The notes under the pieces: model-generated
What the model saw: the letters and a program-made list of their open reading frames with translations, nothing else
What the model was told of the DNA's origin: nothing
Database searches by the model: none
Source of the DNA: Chrysochromulina parva
Taxonomy: Eukaryota; Haptophyta; Prymnesiales; Chrysochromulinaceae
Direction of reading: 5' to 3'
DNA: 21,635 bases
NCBI GenBank assembly: GCA_002887195.1
Contig: PJAB01000725.1
Coordinates: forward strand, 1-21,635
Made by a program: the position numbers and the translations under genes
Part shown: positions 1-8,965 of the stretch, in pieces
Numbering within the stretch: position 1 is the stretch's first letter
How the letters are laid out: the number at the start of each line of letters is the position of its first letter

Positions 1-306
1 CGTAAAAGTTTCTAGGGTGGATGCGCGCGTTTAGCGGTTCACAGACCGTAATCCAGGCATCCTGGTTGTTCCACCGAAGGATTAAAGCGGGTCCCCAGCC
101 CTCGCCCCCTGGGCCCATATCCTGGAAACGTGACGATCGTCCCGGTGACAAGTTTTCAAAAATGACGAAACGTGCCTCGTTCACAAAGTGGACAGCGCGA
201 GTGCCTCTGTATTGTACGGGGCGCGCGGTCGTTCTGACGGACGTGGCCACGGCCGGGCAGCGGGTCAGTTTCGTCGCCAGCGCTGAGCAGCTGCACGCCA
301 GCACCC
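1..306 (+). promoter_or_regulatory. 5' flank and leader of the CDK gene
   Basis: This stretch precedes the ATG of the kinase. An open frame crosses it from base 21, but it has no recognisable protein character and runs out of frame into the kinase exon, so I read it as upstream flank and 5' UTR. No convincing TATA box or RNA gene was seen. The promoter role is inferred from position only. Confidence 0.4.
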
Positions 307-1485
307 ATGGAGAAGTACCAGAAGATCGAGAAGATTGGCGAGGGCACCTATGGCGTCGTCTACAAGGCGAGGAACCGGCTGACGGGTGGTCATGTTGCCC
401 TCAAGAAGATCCGGTTAGAGGCAGAGGATGAGGGCATCCCGAGTACGGCGATTCGCGAGATCAGCATCCTAAAAGAGTTGCAGCACCCCAACATCGTCAG
501 GTACGCACCTGCCTGATGGGCGCTCGCGGCGCTGGCAGTCCGCTGGACTCCTCGGAGGCTCTCTGCGTGCGCCTGGCTCGACTGCGTCTGAGGCGCCGCG
601 CGCGTCTCGTGTCTGCGCCCACAGGCTTCACGACGTGATCCACACGGAGAAGAAGCTGACGCTCGTCTTCGAGTTCTGCGATGAGGACTTGAAGAAGCAT
701 TTGGACGCCGCGACGGACGGCATGTCAGAGCTATCGATCAAGTCCAACTTGTTTCAGCTGCTCGCGGGGGTGGCGTTCTGCCACGACAGGCGAGTGCTGC
801 ACCGCGACCTAAAACCGCAGAATTTGCTCGTGAATAAGGACGGCGAGCTCAAGCTTGCCGACTTTGGGCTCGCGCGTGCCTTCGGGATCCCGGTTCGCTC
901 GTACACGCACGAGGTGGTGACCCTCTGGTACCGCGCCCCCGACGTGCTCATGGGCTCACGCAAGTACTCGACGCCTGTGGACATCTGGAGCGTCGGGTGC
1001 ATCTTCGGCGAGATGTCCTCGGGCCGGCCGCTCTTCCCCGGCACCTCGGACCAGGATCAGCTGCTGCGTATCTTTAAGGTCCGTTGGCGAGGACATCGAG
1101 CCCGAGGACATTGAGGCCTCGCCCTAGCCCTCGCCCTCTCTCTCGGAGAGACCGCATTCCTGGCTGCCTCTGAGTGCGTCCCCTGCATGCCTCGCTGAGT
1201 GCCGCCGAGCGCCTCCCTCATCAGATCCTCGGCACTCCCAACGAGGTCGAGTGGCCCACTGTGGTCGAGCTACCCGAATTCAAGGCCGAATGGGGCCAAA
1301 ACCCCCAGCCGAGGCTCTCTCTCGATGTCCTCTGCCCAAAGCTCGATGCGAGCGGCCTCGCCTTGATAACAGAGATGCTGCAATACGACCCCGCCAAGCG
1401 GATAACCGCCAAAAACGCGCTCAAGCATCCGTACTTTGACGATCTGCCGCCGGAGATCAAGACGCGCTCGGGCATCGCTGTCTAG
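307..1485 (+). CDS. Cyclin-dependent kinase, CDK5/CDK1-like, three exons
   Basis: A Ser/Thr protein kinase that should act with a cyclin-type partner in cell-cycle or cytoskeletal control. Joining exons 307-500, 625-1078 and 1225-1485 gives one 302-residue kinase, the normal length for a minimal CDK. Visible motifs are the glycine loop GEGTYG (11-16, with the inhibitory T14/Y15 pair), catalytic Lys33, the cyclin-binding helix PSTAIRE (45-51), the catalytic loop HRDLKPQN (124-131), DFG (144-146), and an activation-loop Thr at 159 before the EVVTLWYR segment. The body ([33 protein letters not shown]) resembles CDK5 most closely from memory, while CDK5 normally has PSSALRE rather than PSTAIRE. 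The ATG at 307 is the first in frame and begins with the usual [13 protein letters not shown]. Both introns are GT-AG. The kinase identity is secure; CDK5 versus CDKA/CDK1 orthology is not. Confidence 0.93.
501..624 (+). other. CDK intron 1
   Basis: A 124-base GT-AG intron: donor CAG/GTACGC, acceptor CCCACAG. Splicing rebuilds the Arg codon of NIVRLHDV, a segment conserved in CDKs. The unspliced frame stops almost at once, so removal is required. It contains GCCTGATGG near its 5' end (511-519), a nonamer also seen in kinesin intron 1. Confidence 0.9.
1079..1224 (+). other. CDK intron 2
   Basis: A 146-base GT-AG intron (AAG/GTCCGT donor, CATCAG acceptor). Removal joins RIFK to ILGTPNE, an expected contiguous CDK segment. 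Inside, 1089-1103 and 1104-1118 form an imperfect 15-base tandem duplication (GAGGACATCGAGCCC, then GAGGACATTGAGGCC). Confidence 0.88.
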
Positions 1486-1845
1486 GGGAGCGACGCTCTC
1501 GCCCGAGGAGGTGGAGGGCACGCAGCACGTGGCTCTGGCGAGCATACGCACGACGCCGACGGCAGGGCAGTCTCCTTGGACCACCATGAATTCGCCCATA
1601 CGTACCTTTACAGCCGAGCCACCCCCTGCACAAAAGCGAGGTCTTAGAGAGCTGAAAATCGTGTGGAAGATCCAGATTATGTTTACGCGTGTGTTTCTTC
1701 CTGGATCCTGGAAGGGCACACGAGCCCCAAAATCTGCATGCAACGGATGGGTTGATGATTTTCCTTGTGAGTTTCGCTTCCAACGGCTTCTTGATGGAAA
1801 CCGGAGAGAATTTGTGCGTCGAGTCGCTCTTGAGTCCGATTGCGT
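1486..1845 (+). other. Spacer between the CDK and the fucosyltransferase-like gene
   Basis: About 360 bases holding the CDK 3' UTR and the start region of the next gene. A consensus-like splice donor GTGAGT lies at 1767-1772, and short open frames cross the region, one beginning at an ATG at 1679. The next gene may therefore have an upstream exon encoding a membrane anchor or signal. I could not find a join that produces a convincing N-terminus, so none is annotated. Confidence 0.4.
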
Positions 1846-3483
1846 ATGCCCGCGCATCCGCTCTTGTCGACGCTGCTCCACGCGTTCCCACGCGACGGTC
1901 GGCCGCAGCAGCTGCTCGAGATACACATCTGGGAATACAAGACTGGGCAGCTTGCAAAGCGTTTCGGGAGGCAGCGCGTCCGGCCGGTGCTGCATCCGCG
2001 TCCGCTGTCGAGTGGGCCTGAATCGGGGCTCGTCAACCAGCTCTTCGCGCTCGTTGGCTATGCTCTTTGCGCTCATCTCTTTGATGCGACGCTCGTTTTG
2101 CCCGATTTTGAATCGCACGATCACCATGGCACGCAGCTCCCGTTTGCAACGCTCTTCGAGGTGGAGCCCTTGATCGAGGCCCTCCGAGCCGCCAACGTGA
2201 GTGCGATCACGAGGGACTCGTATGGGCAGATGCGTGCGGCTTCAAATGCCGCGAGGGGGCGCAACAGGCGCGCTTCTGCGAACGCGACCGTTGCCACGAG
2301 CACTGGCACCAGCACGTCCGGCATCGGCACCACTGTGGTGCGGTGTGGATGGTCATGCAGAAACGTGACCGGTGGTGCGGGCGCGGCTATGGTTGTGAAC
2401 GTGCTGCAGGGCGACGCGCTCCTCGGGTGGCGGGCGTACAAGGCGTTGCAGCGAATCCTCTTCCTAAGAGCCAATGTCAGCGCTCCGGAGGCGGCGCGGC
2501 TGAGGGCCCTCGAGGCGAGCGTGTACCGGGGCCTGCAGGTCGCCCGGGCGGTGCGAGAGAGAGTCCGCCAAGCCGAGCGGACGCTCCACCTCCGGCCCAG
2601 CACACGCGTCGGCAAGCTGGTGCCAGCCAGCAGCAGCAATCGCGGCGGCGGCAGCAGCAGCGGCAGCAGCAGCGGCAGCAACAGCACAAGCGGCAGCACC
2701 GGAAGCACCGGAAGTTGGGGGAGCAGGAGCAAGTACAGCAGCAGCAGCAGCAGCAACGGTATCGGCGGTGCAGGTGACAGGGTCGTTAGCCGCGGGCCCC
2801 AGGACGACGGCCCTGACGACGCCCCAAGTACCGATGAAGAGCTTCAGCACCCCGAGCTGCCGGCATATGGGTGCATGCATGCACGCATCGAGGCGGATAT
2901 GATCAAATCGCAGGCCTTCAACTACGCCGGACGGCCTCCACGGCTCGATGATTACCTGCCGCCTCTCGCGCCCGTCGCTCTGCGCGCGACGCCGATGGTC
3001 TTCGTTGCGGTTGGCACAGACATCAGTGCCGCAGATGACGAGAGGCTCTTGCGTCGAGCGCCGTGGGGCGCGTTGCTTGTGCGCACGGGGCGAGAGGCCA
3101 AATCACGCGCCCAGGGCACAGGGGACCCTCAGCGAGACTCGTCCTCCTCATACACACGCGACGCTCTCATCGACTTGGAGCTCTGCCGTCGCGCGCGATG
3201 GTTTGCGGGATGGCCGGGCTCCACGTTTGCACGGCTGCTCGGCGCCTTCCAATTCTTGGACCATCGGCGAGGCTGGTGGCGCGTGTGCCCGCGTGCAGGC
3301 GTGCGAGGTGCAGCACACAGTGCAGCGCGGCCGGTCGGCAACTCAACGGGCGAAGACGTCGGAAGCCAAGCGATCTCGTTCTTTCGGCCGTCGGAGGCGA
3401 CGTTCATGGGACAGCATGATTGGTGTATCGCGGCCCAGCGGAGGCAGGGTATGCAGTTCATGGATGGCAGCCTGGCCAAGTGA
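1846..3483 (+). CDS. O-fucosyltransferase-like glycosyltransferase
   Basis: Probably a GT-B-type glycosyltransferase of the GDP-fucose protein O-fucosyltransferase group, expected to act in the Golgi/ER. From the ATG at 1846 it is 545 residues. Family-like signatures are: GLVNQLFALVGYALCAHL followed by ATLVLPDF (about 61-88), matching the G(L/G)xNQ donor-site region; YGCMHARIEADM (about 340-351), matching the HxRxExD segment; and DLELCRRARWFAG with GSTFARLLGAF (about 445-465), matching the C-terminal region that reads roughly D-x-x-x-C-x-x-A-x-x-F-x-G-x-x-x-S-x-F. Between the first two lies a Ser/Gly-rich low-complexity insert of roughly 50 residues encoded by CAG/GGC repeats. No signal anchor is visible, so the true N-terminus may be in an upstream exon. 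Family membership is inferred from motif memory; the acceptor is unknown. Confidence 0.62.
   Translation: MPAHPLLSTLLHAFPRDGRPQQLLEIHIWEYKTGQLAKRFGRQRVRPVLHPRPLSSGPESGLVNQLFALVGYALCAHLFDATLVLPDFESHDHHGTQLPFATLFEVEPLIEALRAANVSAITRDSYGQMRAASNAARGRNRRASANATVATSTGTSTSGIGTTVVRCGWSCRNVTGGAGAAMVVNVLQGDALLGWRAYKALQRILFLRANVSAPEAARLRALEASVYRGLQVARAVRERVRQAERTLHLRPSTRVGKLVPASSSNRGGGSSSGSSSGSNSTSGSTGSTGSWGSRSKYSSSSSSNGIGGAGDRVVSRGPQDDGPDDAPSTDEELQHPELPAYGCMHARIEADMIKSQAFNYAGRPPRLDDYLPPLAPVALRATPMVFVAVGTDISAADDERLLRRAPWGALLVRTGREAKSRAQGTGDPQRDSSSSYTRDALIDLELCRRARWFAGWPGSTFARLLGAFQFLDHRRGWWRVCPRAGVRGAAHSAARPVGNSTGEDVGSQAISFFRPSEATFMGQHDWCIAAQRRQGMQFMDGSLAK
2626..2760 (+). repeat. CAG/GGC trinucleotide repeat tract inside a coding region
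   Basis: Imperfect AGC and GGC triplets encode runs of Ser and Gly with Asn and Thr in the glycosyltransferase frame. The tract is open in several frames on both strands, which produces spurious poly-Leu, poly-Cys and poly-Gln shadow frames. It is likely a length-variable linker. Confidence 0.85.
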
Positions 3484-3728
3484 CCATGCTGACAGCTAGT
3501 ACTTGAAGTGTTGAACATGTCTTGGAACATGTCTCATGTGGACGCTACGACCCGCGTTAATTTACCTCCCACATCTGCTTGTTGCCGTTTTTTGCTTTTG
3601 GATAAGCGACTCCCGCGGTCAGTGTAACGGCAAACGGGGGACCGCCTCCCGGCGGGAGCGCCACCCCGGCGCGACGCCCGAAGTACGTTCACAGTTCAGC
3701 ATTCACGTCCGCGTCGCGTGGCAGCCGC
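3484..3728 (+). other. Spacer with the promoter of the mTERF gene
   Basis: A 245-base spacer between same-strand genes. It has more A and T than its surroundings at 3490-3610 and contains a short direct repeat, GAACATGTCT, at about 3512-3534, just after the stop codon. No RNA gene or clear TATA box was seen. Confidence 0.35.
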
Positions 3729-5180
3729 ATGGCGGTGACCTCAGTCGCGCTGCGGCTGCTGCAACGGTCGTCCCGAGGCGGGCTCTTGCTCCGGCGGCGC
3801 GGCCTCTCCGCCGCCTCGGCAGCACCGGCCTCCTCGATCACGAGCGTGCTCGAGAAGTACGGGCTGCCGCCGACGGCCGCCGCGCCATCTGCCAACGCAG
3901 CCGCCGTCGAGCGGCAGTTGTGCTTCCTCAAGGTGCTTGGCGTGCCTAATTTGGCCAGCGCCGTGCAGCGAGACCCGCAGCTGCTCGAGCGGGACCCGCG
4001 TGCCTCCGCGCCGCACATCGACTACCTGCTCTCGCTCGGCATCGCAGACATCGGGCCGATCGTCGGCCGGTGCCCGCAGGTGCTCAGCTGCGACGTGAAC
4101 GACGACCTGCACCGCAAGGTGGCGATCCTGCGCGCGCTCGGCGTGCGCCAGACGGGCCGTTTCGTCGAGAACTGCCCCCGCTTTGCGATCCTCGACGTCG
4201 AGGCCGACATGCGCCCGTCGATTGAGTACCTGCGCTCGATCGAGGGCCTGGACCTCGGCAAAGTGCTCAACGAGCTGCCGAACGCAGTCTTCGGCGCTGG
4301 GCGGAAGGCGCGCCTCGAGGCGACGGTGAATTACCTGGTGGAAGAGTGCGCGGTCCCGCGCCACCGGCTCGCCAAGATGCTAGCGCGCTGGCCCGCGCTG
4401 CTCGCGCGCGACCTCGAGGCCGACCTGAAGCCCAAGGTAGCGTGGCTCAAGTCGGTTGGCCTGACGAGCGTGGAGCACGTGATCGAGCGCAACCCGCGGG
4501 TGCTGGGGAGCTCGCTGCCGACGCTGCAGGCGAAGCATGCCTTCCTCACAACCGTGTGGAAGCGCTCAGTGTCTGAGCTAGAAGTCTTTCCACAGTCGCT
4601 CACCTATTCGCTCGCGTACCTGCGCAAGAGGCACGGCTTCCTCAAGCTGCATGGGCGCGAAGGCAAGGGCAGGCTGCATCGGCTTCTGCGCACGGCGGAC
4701 GTGCTCTTCGCCAAGAAGCTCGCGGGAGGTCGGACGGCGGAGGAGTACCAGGCCTTCCAACCGCCCGAGGAGCTGGCCGAGGATGCCGCCGCCGCCGCCG
4801 CCGCCGCTGCCGCCGCCGTCGACGCGGGCGACGTGGACGACGGTTCTGCCACCGAGGCAGGCGTGCCCAGCGAATCCGCAGCCGGCGTCGCCCTCGCCTC
4901 CGGGGCTCGCCCCCTCAAGTCCGCGCAGCCGGAGGGGCTTGGCGGATGGATTGGCGCCGAGATGAGCGCCATCGACAAGTTCACGCGCCGCCATGTGGAG
5001 ATGGCGCGGCGCGACGCGGAGAAGGTCGAGGCCATCGAACGCACGCGCGCGGCGGTGCAGGAATTCTACGCCAAGCCTGATGGCGCTGCTGCTGCTCCTG
5101 CTCGAGCTGCCGCCGCGCCGCCGCCGCCGCCCATGGCCACCGCGGAAGGTGATGCGCCCACCGTGGCGCCCGCCGCGTAA
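3729..5180 (+). CDS. mTERF-domain organelle nucleic-acid-binding protein
   Basis: Members of the mitochondrial transcription termination factor family bind organelle DNA or RNA through stacked helical repeats and affect transcription, splicing or ribosome assembly. This 483-residue single-exon protein begins with an Arg-rich, acid-free leader (MAVTSVALRLLQRSS, then LLLRRRGLSAASAAPASS), typical of mitochondrial or plastid import. Residues about 65-305 contain at least seven repeats of about 34 residues, each with the mTERF signature proline before a hydrophobic pair: DPQLL (83), CPQVL (116), CPRF (150), LPNAVF (184), WPALL (222), NPRVL (256) and FPQSL (288). The C-terminus carries a poly-Ala run, an amphipathic charged helix (DKFTRRHVEMARRDAEKVE) and an Ala/Pro tail not usual in the family. 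The first in-frame ATG gives the leader directly. The target RNA or DNA is not deducible. Confidence 0.88.
   Translation: MAVTSVALRLLQRSSRGGLLLRRRGLSAASAAPASSITSVLEKYGLPPTAAAPSANAAAVERQLCFLKVLGVPNLASAVQRDPQLLERDPRASAPHIDYLLSLGIADIGPIVGRCPQVLSCDVNDDLHRKVAILRALGVRQTGRFVENCPRFAILDVEADMRPSIEYLRSIEGLDLGKVLNELPNAVFGAGRKARLEATVNYLVEECAVPRHRLAKMLARWPALLARDLEADLKPKVAWLKSVGLTSVEHVIERNPRVLGSSLPTLQAKHAFLTTVWKRSVSELEVFPQSLTYSLAYLRKRHGFLKLHGREGKGRLHRLLRTADVLFAKKLAGGRTAEEYQAFQPPEELAEDAAAAAAAAAAAVDAGDVDDGSATEAGVPSESAAGVALASGARPLKSAQPEGLGGWIGAEMSAIDKFTRRHVEMARRDAEKVEAIERTRAAVQEFYAKPDGAAAAPARAAAAPPPPPMATAEGDAPTVAPAA
4784..4819 (+). repeat. GCC trinucleotide tract (poly-Ala)
   Basis: Near-perfect GCC repeats encode about a dozen alanines in the linker after the last mTERF repeat. 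This is probable slippage-derived low complexity. Confidence 0.85.
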
Positions 5181-5353
5181 GAGAAGACGGCCACTCCCCA
5201 GGCCTGTGCACTAATGTGAGAAACTTTTAGAGACTTCACACAGCCTCTTCACGGAGGAGTTCTCGGCGAGCAAAAATAATGCCGAATGATCAGACCTTCC
5301 TGGTAGACAGGGTGTAGGAAGGCAAAGCAGGGTACAGCAAGCAGGTGGAGTTG

Positions 5354-8300
5354 ATGGGGATCATGCTCGCGGAGGGCATCATGAGCAGCCAGATGGAAGA
5401 TATTTCCGCAAAGGAGCTGCAGCACAACCGCGCGCTTCCGAGCACAGCCGACCCAACGCTCGACGTCACGCCTGGCTTGGCAACCAAGACGGGGAAGGAC
5501 GCGCCCATAGGAGAGCCTGTCATGCCCGAAAGAGTGCCCCCGCAATCGAGCGATGCGTTCTACCGGCCGGACATCGACGGGCTGCGTGCGCTCGCGGTCG
5601 GCGCTGTGATCGTGTATCACCTGGACAGCAAGTATCTGCCCGGAGGCTTTGTCGGTGTGGACATCTTCTTCGTCATCAGTGGCTACGTGGTCGCCGCCTC
5701 GTTGCTTCGCAAGCCCAGCACGACGGCCTCGGAGTACTTTGCGGGTTTCTTTGCACGGCGCGCGAAGCGGCTCGCTCCCGCCCTGAGCGTCGTCGTGTTC
5801 GTGACCGCCTTCCTGCTCGCGATGCTAGTGCCGCCGTACGTGCCCTCACTGGACGAGTACTACACCTCCGGCCTGGCTGCCTTGGCCGGTGGTGCCAACG
5901 TGTACTACTGCTTTGGCACGCACGAGCACCGGGCTACTGCGCCGGCCTTGTTCAACGCGTCGGGTGAGAATGGCGCGTTCCCTCTGGTGACACCGCCGCC
6001 ACCGCCGTGGCCCGTTTGCACCAACTACTTTTGCACCAGGCGGCGGCTCACAGCAGCGAGCGAAGCCGATGGCCCGAGGCCCGAGTGCCTCTCGAGCGCC
6101 CTTGCAGTTGACCTTGCTCGCCAGCTGGGCGTGGGGGTGGGCGAGGCACCGTGGAGCCACGACTCTCATTGCAACCCTTTCCTGCATGCATGGTCGCTTG
6201 GAGTCGAGGAGCAGTTTTACGTCGTCTTCCCCGTGATTCTCTTCTTGGCGTACGGCAAGCGGGTGTGCTTGATGTCGCCTGAGCGGCCGCGCTGGCTTCT
6301 GCTCGTCTCCGCCCTGTGCGCCGTCTCGCTAGGGACCTCATGGTACACCTCGCGCGACAGCGACCCCTCGTCGCTCGCGTCGCGGTTTGCCTTCTACATG
6401 ATGCCCTCGCGCTTTTGGCAGCTCTCGTCCGGTGCCTTGCTGCTCGACCTCCAGACCATCTCCGCCCCGCGCACCTTTGAGCGCTGTCTTGGGCACACGG
6501 CCCTCGTCCTCGTGCTGGACATCGCGGCGATGGGCTGCTTCTGTTGGGCGCTACGCTACACCGAACCGTCGCCCAACTTCCCACTGCCTTGGTCGCTCCC
6601 AGCTGCCGTGGGCACTTTGGCGTTCCTCGCCGTCGGTGCCGCCCATTCCATTCGGGCATCGGCCACCTCCATTGGCGTCGACATTGCCGTGACAGTGTCA
6701 GCGGAGACGGCGACGGCGGCCGTGGAGGCGACGGCCGAGCCAGAGGAGGCAGTTGAGGCGGCGGTCAGCGTGGCGGCCGCCTCCGAGGCGGAGGCCGACG
6801 GAGGCCGCGGCGACGATGCCAGCCGCGGCGGCGGTGGCGGCGGCGGCGGCGGCAGCGGCGGCAGGGGCGGCAGCGGCGGCAGCGGCGGCAGCGGCGGCAG
6901 GGGCGGCAGGGGCGGCAGGGGCGGCAGGGGAATAGTCATCTCCTTCCGCGCGCCGTATGGCAACTGGCTCTTGAGCCTTCGTCCCTTTGTGTACATCGGG
7001 AGGCTCTCTTACCCTCTCTACCTGTGGCACTGGCCCGTCTTCGTCTTCTTCCGCTGGACCGCGCTTGGGCTCGCTTCCGACGGCAGCCGCTTCGGGGCGT
7101 GCGTCCTCTCCTTGGCGCTCGCCATGGGAACCTACCACTCGATCGAGGCGTACGCAAGGGCATGGCGGCCCAAGACGCCCGGCAGGGTCTTCATGGCGTG
7201 GCTGTCCATCACAGCGCTCGTGGCTGTGCTGTTAGCGACGCTGCAGGCCACCTCGGGGCACCTCTGGACCGGTAATACCCCCGGGTGGCTTGGTGACCCA
7301 TCCTCCGACCCCCCCAGCCCCGCCCCTGGCCTCGCTCCCAGTCGCGCCCCCAGCCTCGCTCCAGGCCTGCGCGCCTGCAGCACTCCGAACCAGCAGGTCG
7401 TCTACCATGCCTCAGCATCCAACGGGCTCAACCAGCGGCTACGCGACTCCTACGTTCCCTACCGTGGCTGCTGGTGTCGCTCGTGCGGGGAGGCTCGTGC
7501 GCCTCACAGAGCCTCCCCGCCAACAACTGCTGCCCGACGTATCGGCCGGCGGGCGCACAGCCAGACACCCCGCCTGGCACGAACGAGTCGCTCCCGCCGT
7601 GCTTCGTACCGGTCGTTTCGTCGGCTGATGCCGAGGTGAACGGCAGCACGGAGTGGTTCGACATCGGCATGTACCCAGACGCCTGCTCCGCCCACCACCT
7701 TACGCAGAACACCATGGAAGGCGACTGCTTGCATGCGAGCAGCGCAATCGTACAGGCCAGCCTCAAGAGCAGCCCTTCCACGTGCCTCGACCGATCACAG
7801 ATCCAGCCAGGAGGGCCGAGCCGTCGCCTCTACGTCCTCGGCGACTCCCACGCAACGGTGTTGATGTTCGGCGTGAAGGCCGCCTTTCAGCGCTCATTTA
7901 CCGTCGTACAGACGACCTGCGGGGCTGGCTGCGGCTTCAATCCGAGCTCCTTTTTCACCGAGCCGCCGGCACCCATGCGCAGCTGGGCCGCCTTTACGAA
8001 CTGTATTAGGACTGTGATGGAGGTGCAGGCTATGCTGAATGCCACCGTGCAGCCAGGCGATGTCGTGATGGTCGTCACCGCCTCGTTCCGGTACTTCTGG
8101 GGCGTTCCCCGAGAGGGTGGCCTCGCCCGGCAGGTTGCCTTCCTCACGCAACTCAACCACGAGATACTCGCGCCACGTGGCGCTTCGCTCGTCGTGACCG
8201 ACGACGTGCCGTACCTGGGTAGCTCCGGCACGGCTTGCATGCTCCATTTGAACAATACGCCGGGTGCGATCGCAGACAGCAGCCCATGCCGTACCGACCC

Positions 8301-8601
8301 GACCCAGATCCTCAACTGGGAATACCACGAGAATTACCAGCTTCGTGGCTCTTCCCAGTCGCGCCACGAGATGATCGTTGCGAACTTCACGGCCTTCGCG
8401 GCGCAGTATGCCAACGTGCATTTCATGGAGGCGCTCTATGCGCCCTTCTGCACGGGCGGCTTTTGTCGTGCCGTCATTCCGGGCACTACAACCGTTGCTT
8501 TCCACGATCGCGACCATCTGGCCACGGCCGGGGCGCTCTACTTGGCCCCCTTCATGTCCTGCTTCTTCTATGCTGTCGGCCTCATCAACATGTTTGGCTG
8601 A
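5354..8601 (+). CDS. Acyltransferase-3 (OafA-like) membrane O-acyltransferase fused to an SGNH domain; one unresolved frame change
   Basis: Probably transfers acetyl or another acyl group to extracytoplasmic polysaccharide. The acyltransferase-3 half shows YRPDIDGLRALAVGAVIVYH, GGFVGVDIFFVISGY, FFARRAKRLAPAL, FLHAWSLGVEEQFYVVFP, FYMMPSRFWQLSSGALL and GRLSYPLYLWHWPVF, with about 10-11 hydrophobic helices, and ends near 7260. The C-terminal half, in a different frame open from 7297 to 8601, has the SGNH block I GDSHA (7840-7854) and the terminal DRDHLATAGALYL that supplies the Asp/His pair. This order is the bacterial OafA/OatA-type fusion. The frames do not join directly: a short intron or an indel must lie between about 7276 and 7639. 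A GT-AG pair at 7272-7393 or 7272-7396 would restore frame, but its acceptor side is not compelling. The start could also be the GTG at 5345; I chose the first ATG. Family certain, junction uncertain. Confidence 0.82.
6826..6930 (+). repeat. GGC-based minisatellite encoding a Gly/Ser/Arg tract
   Basis: About 100 bases of GGC units interspersed with AGC and AGG, the later part with a 9-base periodicity (GGCGGCAGG/GGCGGCAGC). They encode GGGGGGGGGSGGRGG-type sequence in a hydrophilic loop between two membrane helices of the acyltransferase. Stop-free in several frames. Confidence 0.88.
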
Positions 8602-8965
8602 TGTCATGAGCGCCGTCCCGAGCAGGGCCGAACCGAACGGGGCCCCTGGGAGAGTCACGGCTCGAGACGCTGCTCTCGGACTCGTGCCCATTTTGCTGTG
8701 GGATTCATTCAGCACAAGCTGTCGTACACAGCGCTTCAAACCGCGACGGTTCCGGTTGGCAACCGAACGGAACGACGAGCGCTAGTACTCCGGCTCTCCC
8801 CCCGTCCCGCGGTCGCGTTAGCGGCCGGCGCGTGTAGGGTAACCGTATAGTGAAATCGGACGATGTGTTAATACGTTGCCGGAGACCGGAGAACCCTGGT
8901 ACGTCAGAACACCCCCGACGCGAGACATCGCAAGAGTCAAGGCAGCAAAGACCGCAAACATCTCT
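8602..8965. other. Convergent intergenic region
   Basis: A 364-base stretch between the ends of two converging genes, expected to hold both 3' UTRs. I see no AATAAA-type signal, no strong hairpin and no RNA gene. Short open frames here look non-coding. Confidence 0.4.

Noticed and set aside
1270..2127. A - strand frame across the CDK end and glycosyltransferase start
   Set aside because: Arg-rich with no domain; it overlaps CDK exon 3, which has clear conserved residues.
6826..6930. GGC repeats as a CRISPR-like or mobile array
   Set aside because: It is a simple trinucleotide-based repeat without spacers, and it encodes Gly in frame.
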